A stretch of 64,000 nt of DNA, from contig CAAGKM010000030.1 in the NCBI GenBank assembly GCA_900770395.1, positions 62,001 through 126,000 on the forward strand. Direction: 5' to 3'. This DNA is from an uncultured Prevotella sp. (GTDB taxonomy: Bacteria > Bacteroidota > Bacteroidia > Bacteroidales > Bacteroidaceae). The first letter of the stretch is position 1, and the number at the start of each line of letters is the position of its first letter. Below are positions 32,563 through 41,000 of this stretch, in pieces. The notes under the pieces were generated by a model. That model searched no databases and was not told the origin of the DNA. It saw only the letters and a program-made list of their open reading frames with translations. The position numbers were made by a program, and so were the translations under genes.

Positions 32563-33033
32563 ATGGCATATATGTCACAGGAAGGCTACGACAAGATGGT
32601 GGCCGAACTACAGCGTTTGGAAAGTATAGAGCGCCCCAAGGCGTCGGCTGCTATTGCCGAGGCACGCGACAAGGGCGATCTCAGTGAGAACTCGGAGTAT
32701 GATGCGGCAAAGGAGGCTCAGGCTCATCTTGAGACAAAGATAAATCAGATGAAGCTCGCCATCCAGGAGGCTAAGATTGTGGATGTGAGCCGCCTGAGCA
32801 CTGATTCGGTGCAGATTCTCACCAAGGTGGAGATGACCAATGTCAACACCAAGGCTAAGATGACCTACACCATTGTGAGTGAGAGCGAGGCAAACCTGCG
32901 TGAGGGTAAGATTTCGATAAAGACTCCTATCGCACAGGGACTGCTCGGCAAGAAGGTGGGTGACGTGGTGGAGATAAAGATTCCACGCGGCACAGTGACC
33001 TTGAAGATTGAGAACATCAGTCTGGCTGAATAA
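32563..33033 (+). CDS. greA: Transcription elongation factor GreA
   Basis: 156 residues. GreA enters the RNA polymerase secondary channel and stimulates transcript cleavage in backtracked complexes. The N-terminal coiled coil carries the acidic tip DKGDLSENSEYD (about residues 40-51), which holds the catalytic acidic pair. The C-terminal FKBP-like domain ends in the KVGDVVEIKIPRGTVTLKI block. It is followed 21 nt later by a HIT protein gene, likely the same transcript. The preceding leader has a terminator-like hairpin. Confidence 0.96.
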   Translation: MAYMSQEGYDKMVAELQRLESIERPKASAAIAEARDKGDLSENSEYDAAKEAQAHLETKINQMKLAIQEAKIVDVSRLSTDSVQILTKVEMTNVNTKAKMTYTIVSESEANLREGKISIKTPIAQGLLGKKVGDVVEIKIPRGTVTLKIENISLAE

Positions 33034-33054
33034 ACAATTAAACACATTACCGCT

Positions 33055-33444
33055 ATGTCAATATTCTCAAAGATTGCAGCTGGTGAGATTCCCAGCTATA
33101 AAGTGGCGGAGAACGATAAGTTCTATGCCTTTCTCGACATCAATCCGCTGGTAAAGGGGCACACCCTCGTCATTCCACGCAAGGAGACAGATTATATTTT
33201 CGACCTCAGCGATGCCGACCTTGCTGAGATGACAGTGTTTGCCAAGCAGGTGGCTGTTGCCATTAAGAATGCATTCCCATGTATCAAGGTGGGAATGGCT
33301 GTGCTCGGTCTTGAGGTTCCGCATGCCCACATACATCTTGTTCCCATGCAGAGCGAGAAGGACATGCTGTTCAGCAATCCCAAGCTGAAGCTCAGCGATG
33401 ATGAGTTTAAGGAGATAGCAGCGAAAATCAGAGCAGAGTTTTAA
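33055..33444 (+). CDS. HIT-family nucleotide hydrolase/transferase
   Basis: 129 residues, histidine-triad protein of the HinT-like branch that typically hydrolyses AMP-linked phosphoramidates. The triad HAHIH (His90, His92, His94, with AHIHLVP) is intact, and the N-terminal IFSKIAAGEIPSYKV is typical. It is probably cotranscribed with greA. The transcript ends at a strong hairpin just downstream. Confidence 0.94.
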   Translation: MSIFSKIAAGEIPSYKVAENDKFYAFLDINPLVKGHTLVIPRKETDYIFDLSDADLAEMTVFAKQVAVAIKNAFPCIKVGMAVLGLEVPHAHIHLVPMQSEKDMLFSNPKLKLSDDEFKEIAAKIRAEF

Positions 33445-33459
33445 ATCATTTTTTCTATA

Positions 33460-33503
33460 ATCAAACGCCGGGTGTCATGATTCATGACACCCGGCGTTTT
33501 GAT
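33460..33503. terminator. Bidirectional terminator between HIT and CE1 genes
   Basis: Arms 33463-33480 and 33482-33499 (AAACGCCGGGTGTCATGA and its complement) are perfect around a single central base, with A-rich and T-rich flanks on either side. Confidence 0.92.
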
Positions 33504-33554
33504 TATGCATATTCCTTATCCCGTTTTATTTTGTGATGTTCTGCCTGCGATTTA

Positions 33555-34784
33555 CTATTTAAACAGCAGCTGTGAGAACTCGGTCAGATAGATGCGCCAG
33601 TTGCGCCAGATGTGACCTCCGTCAGTCTCCACGTAAGTATATTTATAGCCTTTCTCGTCAAGGTATCGGCGCAGGTCGGCATTCTGCTGATAGAGAAAAT
33701 CGGTCTCACCAATAGCTATCCAATACAGTTTGGGCTTTGCGGCAAACAGTGCGGCAAGCTGCTGCTGAACAGTATCATTTGTCTTCAGTATGTCGTAGAA
33801 AGGCTTTGTCTGGTCGCCGCCAATATGCAGTCCGGCAGAGAACAGTCCCACATAGTCAAACTTGTCGGGAAAACGCTTGGAGATGTGAAACGAGTGGCCG
33901 CCACCCATTGACAGGCCGCATACGGCACGGCTTGCCTTGTCCTTGCGCACTTTGTAGTTGCTTTCCACATAGCTGACAATGTCCATAAAACTCTCGTCCA
34001 TTGTTGCCTTGGGCTTGGTCACAGGATTAATGCTCTCCATGAACGACGGCTGATACATTCCGCGCGACCATTCACCAGGTGCCGCCTGACAGTCTGTATT
34101 GCCATTGGGCATTACCACCACCATCGGCACAGCCTTGCCCGCAGCAATGAGATTGTCGAGAATCTGTGCCGCGCGTCCCTGTGTGGGCCATGCGTCCTCA
34201 TCGCCGCCTGCACCGTGCAGCAGATACATCACAGGATAGTCTTTACCCTCATTGTAGCCAGGCGGAGTGTAGATGCTCATACGGCGCTTCATGCCCAATG
34301 TTGGACTGTCGTACCACACCTTTGCCAGATTTCCGTGCGGCACCTCGTTAACGGAATATAGGTCGCCCTTGCTTCCCTTCTCGCCCTTAACGATAAAGAG
34401 ACTCGTCAGCGAAGCCACGTCGCGGTTTACATACACGTTGGCAGGGTCGAGCATCATCGTTCCGTCAACAATCACATTGTAGGTGTACATCTCAGATGCC
34501 AGCTTGTCGGTAGTAAACGACCAGACACCCTGTCCGTTCTTCTGCAGCTCTGCCACTCCGGGCTGCTCAAACTTCCCATTTGGCGTCTCAACCATTTTTG
34601 TGGGCAGGAAAGTGCCTGTCACCTGTACCTTCTGTGCCTGTGGGGCAAACATTGAAATTGTCACTGTGCCGTCGGCGTTCACCACTGGCGATTTTACCTG
34701 CGTTCCGCTCCAAAGAGCCTCTTGTGCGGATAAGGTCACAGCGACCATTGCAGCTGCGATGATTGAAAACATTCTTCTTTTCAT
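33555..34784 (-). CDS. CE1-type esterase with N-terminal CBM48-like domain (feruloyl/acetyl-xylan esterase)
   Basis: Secreted, 409 residues, signal peptide MKRRMFSIIAAAMVAVTLSA. An immunoglobulin-like CBM48/E-set domain (residues about 22-140, VTISMFAPQAQKVQVTGTF) precedes an alpha/beta hydrolase of the esterase D/CE1 type. YPVMYLLHGAGGDEDAW is the oxyanion-hole region, GLSMGGGHSF holds the nucleophile Ser (about 290), and GGHIWRNWR near the C-terminus holds the catalytic His. Related enzymes remove ferulate or acetate from arabinoxylan, in line with the GH115/SASA pair. It has no operon partner in the window. Confidence 0.87.
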   Translation of the reverse strand: MKRRMFSIIAAAMVAVTLSAQEALWSGTQVKSPVVNADGTVTISMFAPQAQKVQVTGTFLPTKMVETPNGKFEQPGVAELQKNGQGVWSFTTDKLASEMYTYNVIVDGTMMLDPANVYVNRDVASLTSLFIVKGEKGSKGDLYSVNEVPHGNLAKVWYDSPTLGMKRRMSIYTPPGYNEGKDYPVMYLLHGAGGDEDAWPTQGRAAQILDNLIAAGKAVPMVVVMPNGNTDCQAAPGEWSRGMYQPSFMESINPVTKPKATMDESFMDIVSYVESNYKVRKDKASRAVCGLSMGGGHSFHISKRFPDKFDYVGLFSAGLHIGGDQTKPFYDILKTNDTVQQQLAALFAAKPKLYWIAIGETDFLYQQNADLRRYLDEKGYKYTYVETDGGHIWRNWRIYLTEFSQLLFK

Positions 34785-34900
34785 AATTATTTATAGTGTT
34801 ATTTGCGGTTTCAAGACAATATTTAAGGAGTTCATAGTCTTGGCTGCAAAGATAATACTATTATCTGTAACCGCCAAATTTTTTTGCAAAAAAATGCGAA

Positions 34901-35542
34901 TTAGAATTCCACTCCCGCACTCAGCTCAAAGCATCCAAGACCAGCATGCTTATAGTCGGGCTTATCATATTCTGCCGGGTTTTGGGTGTATTGATACCAA
35001 TGAATGTAATACGGTACTGACATCATCATGTATCCAGCCTGAATAAACAGCCGTGTCTGCCGTCCTATGTTGAAGTCTACACCCACTGCAGGCATGGCAT
35101 AATAGTGAGGGGCATGCGTCACATAGTCGGGATCGTTGTCCTTCACCACAAACTCCATTCCTGCCTCAACCGACACAAAGGGGCTGACCTTACTCTTCGT
35201 GATGTTGTATTTTCCCTTTATGAATACGGGAAGAAGCGTGTACTCATCAGAATAATACACATCCACCCGCTTGTCCTCTTTTCTCTCTTTAAAGCCGTAC
35301 GACAGCATATCCTTATACTCCAGTCCCGTTCCGATGCCGGCCTTCAGCTGTGGCGTGAGTTTATACATTGCATCCACCTTTGCGCCAAGTCCGCAGTAAA
35401 AGGCATTATCACTGACGTATTTTGAGGCAGGCTCTTTGTTACCAATGTCCCAATAAGCCCTCACCGAAAAGTCCACTTTCTTCTGTGCGCTTACTGTCAG
35501 TGCCACGCCCAGCAGCATTGCTGCCATAATCTTTGTTCTCAT
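34901..35542 (-). CDS. Outer-membrane beta-barrel protein (porin-like)
   Basis: 213 residues with signal peptide MRTKIMAAMLLGVALTVSAQ, then alternating hydrophobic strands ending in an aromatic/acidic C-terminus (CFELSAGVEF) typical of small eight-strand barrels in Bacteroidetes. The start at 35542 is set by the signal peptide. The sequence from here through the -7 box (TACTTTTG at 35600-35593) is duplicated almost base for base at 37512-37593. It probably follows the barrel gene at 35633-36391, but has its own promoter. The function is unknown. Confidence 0.75.
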   Translation of the reverse strand: MRTKIMAAMLLGVALTVSAQKKVDFSVRAYWDIGNKEPASKYVSDNAFYCGLGAKVDAMYKLTPQLKAGIGTGLEYKDMLSYGFKERKEDKRVDVYYSDEYTLLPVFIKGKYNITKSKVSPFVSVEAGMEFVVKDNDPDYVTHAPHYYAMPAVGVDFNIGRQTRLFIQAGYMMMSVPYYIHWYQYTQNPAEYDKPDYKHAGLGCFELSAGVEF

Positions 35543-35602
35543 TGTTAATACCATTCTTTTCTTTATTATATTGTTTTCTGAATCTCGTCTTGCAAAAGTA
35601 TA
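35521..35602 (-). repeat. Promoter/leader segment duplicated at 37512-37593
   Basis: 82 bp covering the signal-peptide start codon, leader and -7 box (minus-strand TACTTTTG). It is the same as 37512-37593 with about two visible mismatches, at an offset of 1991 bp. Confidence 0.85.
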
Positions 35603-35632
35603 CATTATTTTTTGGCATGTATGAACGGTGTT

Positions 35633-36391
35633 TTACAATTCAACATTGTATCCGAGAGTGATTTGCCACACGCTGTTACGAGCTGAAGGTTTTTTGTCTC
35701 CGTCCCAGTTGCCGCTGAACACATTGGTTAATCCGATGTTGTACATCGCTCCAATCACAAAATTGTTATATTCATACGATACGCCTACGGGCACGGACAA
35801 GTCGAATGTCTTGAAATCGGGCATTACTGCCTGTGCTGCGTATAAATTCCATCCTTCGTCAACACGCACCGTAACGTCACCTTTTATTTCATTCTTTACA
35901 CAAAATGCCGGCTGCAGGCCTGCTTTCAGCGCAAGACCTTTCACAACATAAAAATTCGCCATTATCGGAATATTAATGTATTCCAGCCTTATTTTTGTAT
36001 CGGTCACTGCAATGTTGTTGCCATGAAAGTCGTTGTAGCGCGCACCCTGCATGGAGTACAGCACTCCAGCTGAGAGTCCAAGCCTGCGTGACACCTGATA
36101 TTCTGCTTCGGCGCCAGCAACAAGTCCAATCTTCTCCTTTATGCCTGCAAAACTTACGCCCTCCAGTTTAACTTCCTCCCCTCCTGTTGTAAATGTAAAG
36201 TCTTCCCCCATGGCAGAACCTTCTTTATATGTGAGAATCTGCACACCCATCTGCGGATTGTTTGTCATGCTGCTCACCGTCATTCCCACTTTGGGCTGAA
36301 TTGTAAAACTTCCCACTCTTCTTTGGGCACTGACAGCCAGTGCCACGCCCAGCAGCATTGCTGCCACGATAATTCTGTTTCTATTCTTCAT
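35633..36391 (-). CDS. Outer-membrane beta-barrel protein (PF13568-like porin)
   Basis: 252 residues with signal peptide (IIVAAMLLGVALAVSAQ). Strand patterns such as GLVAGAEAEYQVSRRLGLSA and KIRLEYINIPIMANFYV are typical of the Bacteroidetes outer-membrane beta-barrel domain, ending in WQITLGYNVEL. The signal peptide resembles that of the 34901 gene, so the two are distant paralogues. The promoter is 36524-36517 on the minus strand, with an inverted repeat centred about 60 nt upstream of it. The function is unknown. Confidence 0.8.
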   Translation of the reverse strand: MKNRNRIIVAAMLLGVALAVSAQRRVGSFTIQPKVGMTVSSMTNNPQMGVQILTYKEGSAMGEDFTFTTGGEEVKLEGVSFAGIKEKIGLVAGAEAEYQVSRRLGLSAGVLYSMQGARYNDFHGNNIAVTDTKIRLEYINIPIMANFYVVKGLALKAGLQPAFCVKNEIKGDVTVRVDEGWNLYAAQAVMPDFKTFDLSVPVGVSYEYNNFVIGAMYNIGLTNVFSGNWDGDKKPSARNSVWQITLGYNVEL

Positions 36392-36516
36392 CTTTATGAT
36401 ATTTTATTGGAGAGTAATCTCCGTTTAATTTTATATTTTTTGTGGCTCTTCTTCTATTCTGTTGAAAGTTAACTTACTTTGTTTGTCAATTTCATCACTA
36501 TTTTATTTTCATTCCG

Positions 36517-36603
36517 CAAAAGTATACATTCTTTCTGACATATACAAGGATATCTTTATGTTTTTCACACAGTCTGTGTATTTTTTACACGGACTGTGTG
36601 AAA
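36517..36603 (-). promoter_or_regulatory. Barrel-gene promoter with upstream 18-bp inverted repeat
   Basis: -7 box TACTTTTG at 36524-36517. TTTCACACAGTCTGTGTA (36563-36580) and its near-complement (36586-36603, one mismatch) lie 39 nt upstream. The same box-plus-inverted-repeat arrangement recurs at 37584-37672. Confidence 0.65.
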
Positions 36604-36635
36604 CAAACAACTTAGTAATTACTTTACGATTCTCT

Positions 36636-37220
36636 CTATTCGCCATAGTGAATTACAATTTTTGCTAAGAATATCCATAGACATATTAGAAATACGGTAA
36701 ACGTTATCACACCAAAATGCCAAACTGCATTATGAGAATTACTACATTTGGAATAACGCCTAAAATATTTCAGATAACCATCACTGCTATCTATAGGATA
36801 ACAAAATACAAATCCAGGAATTCCTATCATGATACAAATTGTTATTGCAAGATTCCAAAAGCCTCCTTGCTGTATATTATCATATAAAAAATCAAAATCG
36901 CATGCTACGTAAAGTCCCATTAGAATATCTGCAGTAACCAAAGCACAAAATGAATAAAACAATTTGGACGTATCAAAAATAACCTTTCCAACTTTTTTGT
37001 TATAAAAGACATAAGAGATTGTTTGCTTGGATATTTTATGGGCATCATCAAATGTAATATGATTACTGTTTGCTCTTTTCTCAATAAATGGGATAAACAA
37101 TAACATTCTGCCTAAGACTTTGCTAATAGGCTGCATACACATAATAATAATCTTAGAAAAATAAAATTCTATAATGTAGCATGTATAATAAATTCTATAT
37201 ATTATATTCATAATAAACAT
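36636..37220 (-). CDS. Small multi-pass membrane protein, possible immunity protein
   Basis: 194 residues with several hydrophobic segments (about 95-110, 120-140 and 165-190) and no family I recognise. It may start at the internal Met near 37139, as the first 28 codons are A/T-rich. It begins 2 nt after the glycine-zipper fragment at 37223, the spacing seen for the RHS toxin and its neighbour at 38088. By that analogy it could be an immunity protein against a membrane-active peptide; this is inference from position. Confidence 0.5.
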   Translation of the reverse strand: MFIMNIIYRIYYTCYIIEFYFSKIIIMCMQPISKVLGRMLLFIPFIEKRANSNHITFDDAHKISKQTISYVFYNKKVGKVIFDTSKLFYSFCALVTADILMGLYVACDFDFLYDNIQQGGFWNLAITICIMIGIPGFVFCYPIDSSDGYLKYFRRYSKCSNSHNAVWHFGVITFTVFLICLWIFLAKIVIHYGE

Positions 37221-37222
37221 CT

Positions 37223-37533
37223 TTAGTATGTTAAATCATAAATTAGTTCACCAATATATCCACCTATAAAACCACCAGCCGTTCCACCCGTGACTGCACC
37301 GATTGTGGCACACGGAACAGCTCCAGCTCCGAATGATACATAAGCTCCACCAAATCCGAATAGGGAGCCTCCTAAATAGGTACCAATATTTTCCCCAATG
37401 GCAGAACCTGCTAAACTATATCCCATTCGAATAGCATGAGCTTGTGCATTTACTCCAAAAGTTCTACCGTCTTCTGTGCGCTTGCTGTCAGCGCCACAAC
37501 CGACAGCACTGCTGCCATAATTTTTGTTCTCAT
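37223..37533 (-). pseudogene. Out-of-frame chimera: porin signal peptide joined to a glycine-zipper C-terminus
   Basis: From the ATG at 37533 the first 27 codons encode MRTKIMAAVLSVVALTASAQ and then stop at 37450. The next frame is open through the same DNA and continues to 37223, encoding a glycine-zipper-like segment (SLAGSAIGENIGTYLGGSLFG, then GAVTGGTAGGFIGGYIGEL). A single frameshift near 37450-37475 would join a secretion signal to this segment. A short product from the internal ATG at 37426 (67 residues) is also possible. The tail resembles ends of polymorphic toxins or bacteriocin-like peptides. The signal part is a recent copy of the 35542 gene start. Confidence 0.5.
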
Positions 37534-37672
37534 TGTTAATACCATTCTTTTCCTTATTATATTGTTTTCTGAATCTCGTCTTGCAAAAGTATAAATTCTT
37601 TCTGATATATATAAGAAAATCTGTATGTTTTTCACACAGTCCGTGTAAGAAATACAACGGGCTGTGTGAAAA
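37512..37672 (-). promoter_or_regulatory. Duplicated promoter/leader with 16-bp inverted repeat upstream
   Basis: 37512-37593 copies 35521-35602 (leader and -7 box TACTTTTG at 37591-37584). 37583-37690 resembles 36516-36610, including the inverted repeat TTTTCACACAGTCCGT (37629-37644) with 37657-37672, one mismatch. The segment is thus a composite of two neighbouring promoters. Confidence 0.7.
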
Positions 37673-37824
37673 CAAACAACTTACTATAATATGCCCTAAA
37701 ATAAAGTAATTCAAAAAACTTTTTCATAATTTTCAATCAAACTTACCCCTATTACCCACCGGTTTCCCTAATAGATGTTTTCTGATAGTCATAAGTTACA
37801 GAGTTCCATAACGAATTGAATTTT

Positions 37825-38088
37825 TTACGAATCATTTGACCGAACAACTTCATGTATACTTATAGCGATTTGTTTCAATTCCGCCTCATCTTCTGAATCT
37901 GTAATTTCCATATCCATATAATCAGTCAATATCATTCTTAGACATGAATAGATGCTATTTATATCTTGGGTGTGTTTCATTATAAGTGTAACGTATGAGG
38001 AATACTCATCTTCAGCTATTTCTGATGGTACTTCTAATGGATTCCATTTCTTTAAAATGTCATTAATTAATATGTTAACTATTTCCAT
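37825..38088 (-). CDS. DUF1871-like small acidic protein, probable immunity protein of the RHS toxin
   Basis: 87 residues, acidic, no signal peptide. The pattern LINDILKKWNPLEVP followed by EDEYSSYVTLI resembles DUF1871-type proteins, which often sit next to polymorphic toxins. It starts 2 nt after the stop codon of the RHS gene, the usual place for a cognate immunity gene. Neutralisation of the RHS C-terminal domain is therefore the best guess. The family assignment is by eye. Confidence 0.65.
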   Translation of the reverse strand: MEIVNILINDILKKWNPLEVPSEIAEDEYSSYVTLIMKHTQDINSIYSCLRMILTDYMDMEITDSEDEAELKQIAISIHEVVRSNDS

Positions 38089-38090
38089 AA

Positions 38091-41000
38091 TTAAAATCCT
38101 TTAAAATATCCTTTTGGAAAACTGCCAAATTCTTCCAAATTACTAAATGTGGTTATTATATTCCCATTATGATTTAATATAACGGTGTTGTCTTTATAAG
38201 TATATATTGTATTCATTTTTCCGCCCTTAGCGTTTTGAATAGTTTTTTTACCATAATATATAATCTCTTTGATTCTTTTTTCAGTAAATCCACGACTGAT
38301 TGCCCTTTCCATACCATGTTTTGTATAATTTAGTTTGATGGCAGACATCCTATAATTAGCCCATAACTCACCTGAGAATGAAACAACCCCATTAATAGAT
38401 GCTTTTAGAATAGTCAAGATTGCAAATTCAGGATATACAGATACTAATGGCTTTTCTATAGGGTAATTAGAGCTTATTATATAAGAACCATTAACTGTAA
38501 CTTCGGGTAAGTCAAATGGAGCAACAAGAGTACCATCAGGCAAAACTTCGCATTTCGCAGGTTGCCTAAACATTTCATTATTATCACCATGCATTGCATG
38601 ATTCAATGCTCCTATTGTAAGTCCCTGCATTGCTCCGGCAAGAAAATCTCCTCCTGTGGCCCATGCCAATGCACCTCCCATAATGGTTGTAGATGCCATT
38701 AACTTCGATGATGACAACTGAGAAATCTGTGCGTATGAACCTATAAGAGAAGCTCCCATGCCCGATACTGTAGACGACAGGAATTTCTCGCCGTTTAAGG
38801 CTCCCACTACACCACTTGCCAGTCCGTGTGCACCTGCACGGAGAAGCTCGTGACCAAAATTGCCAGCAGTGCCAAACAGTGCACCTATTCCATAGCTTGC
38901 AGCAGATGACAGCAGGCTCAGACCTCCTGCTTTCCATATATTCTCTCCATTGAATGAGGCCTGCATCATGCTGCTTGCCATATTAAACAAGGCAAAGCCG
39001 ATTATAGCGTCATCTATGCCGAACAGTTCTCCGCTTGGGTCGGTGTATTTCAGCGGATTATTCAGACAATAGCTGTAGCGGTTGAAGCTCTGGCTGTTGT
39101 CCGGCATCTGTACATAGTTGTCGGGGCTTAGGAATCGGCATACTATAGGATCATAGAGCCGTCCGTTCATGTTGATAAGATTAAATTCCGGCAGCATCTC
39201 ATGTCCGCAATATCCGCGACGGAAGTTGATGGAATTTGTCGTTACTGTCTGTTTTCCCCATACATCGTATGTGGCAGCGAAGACCTGATTCCCATATTTG
39301 TCGACAACTTTTAATATGCTGCCCAGATTATCCGTGCAACAGAAATAGTGCTTGTCCTCCTTGCCGTCCTGTCGGATGATGAGCATACCGCCATCAATAT
39401 AATAGAAATGGCGTGTGATACCGTTTTCTGTTACTTTCTCGTAGTTGTCACCATAGATAACACGGCGTGACAGCTGTCCTGATTCAGATAAATCCATGCG
39501 CCACCGTTCAAGATCGGGCCCGTATGAAAAAGCTGCTGTGAAGCTGCTGTCGGTATCTTCAATAGTACTGATTTTATTGAATGCATTGTAATTGGTGATT
39601 TGGTGGCTTGTTACAGCATTAACCCCTATCGTATGCTCCGTCAGTGCGTGCAGCTTTGTCTCATCATTGTAATGATTATAGCCTATTGTCGTATTTAGAT
39701 TAATATTTCCATTAGGGTAATAAGATATCATGCGCATAATCGACTGAGAGTCATCCTTGCGCACTTTCAACAATCTGTCCATGTTGTCATAGTCGAAAGT
39801 TTCCTTATATGACATCATGCCTGTACGTGAAAGCATATTCCCCGTGCTGCCGTCATAAGAAAAGCTCATGTCATTTATCATTCTGCCGCCACTGTTCACT
39901 TTTATCTGTGAGATATATCCCCGTGAGTCTTTAGTCACGGTATTTGTAAGGTATTGGCAGGTCTTTGTCTTTTTAACAAGTCCGTCATAACTCTGCAGTT
40001 CACTCACAATGCTTCCGTCGGCTTTGGTTGCCGTGGTAAATCCGTTTGTATCGTAGTCGTAGCTTATAGTGAGTCCGCCAGGATATGTCACTTTTTCTAT
40101 TTGATTGTTGGCATTATATGTGTAATTATATTCCAGTACGTCTCCGCAGTCCACCGTATTGGTCTTTTTTGTCACTCTTCCATAGCTGTCATAAATATAA
40201 TTTATGCTGTTGCCTCCCATCTGTGTCTTGACAAGCCGCATGTTTGACGTTCCTGACTGTCCGTATTGATATGTCACAGTCTCTGTCCCCATGACTGTCG
40301 ATGAAAGACGCCCGATGTTGTCATAGCTGTTTGTGGTGACATTTCCCTTGGCGTCAGTCTGGCTTAACAGCTTTCCGTCAGCAGCGTATGTGTATGTTGT
40401 TGTACCGGCATCCGGGTCGTCAAGCAAAATCTGATTGCCTGCATCGTCATATTCCATAGTTATGACTGCTCCCAAGGAAGACACCTCTGATGGTTTCCCG
40501 TTGGAGAAATATTTATATTCCACACTTCCAACTGGGTCTGTGGCAGCCTTGATGTTTCCCCATGCGTCAAATGTTTTTTTATAAGTCCGCGTTCCCTGGG
40601 TTGTTGTTACGTCCCTGTTGGAATAAGTGTATGAGATATTCTGTCCTGCTGTGGATTTCTCGCTTGTAACACGTCCTCTGTCATCATAAGTAAATGTCTC
40701 TCTCACAGAAAGATTTCCTGTGGATGTATTCTTTGCCGTCACTTGTCCTTTGCTGTCATACGTGAATATTGTAGATACATTGATGCTATTGGGGCCTTGG
40801 CTTGATGTCCGGCACACTCTTCCGCAGGCATCATACAATGTTTCTATAGACGGCTGCCCTGTATGGGTGGAAATAGTCTTGTATTGCGTATTACCATACC
40901 ATTCCATTTTTGTGGACATCACTTCACCGGTCGGCAGTGTAGTGGTCAGCTCATTGCCCCATCCGTCATAGGTGTGCGATGTCGTAAGAGGCATGGACTG

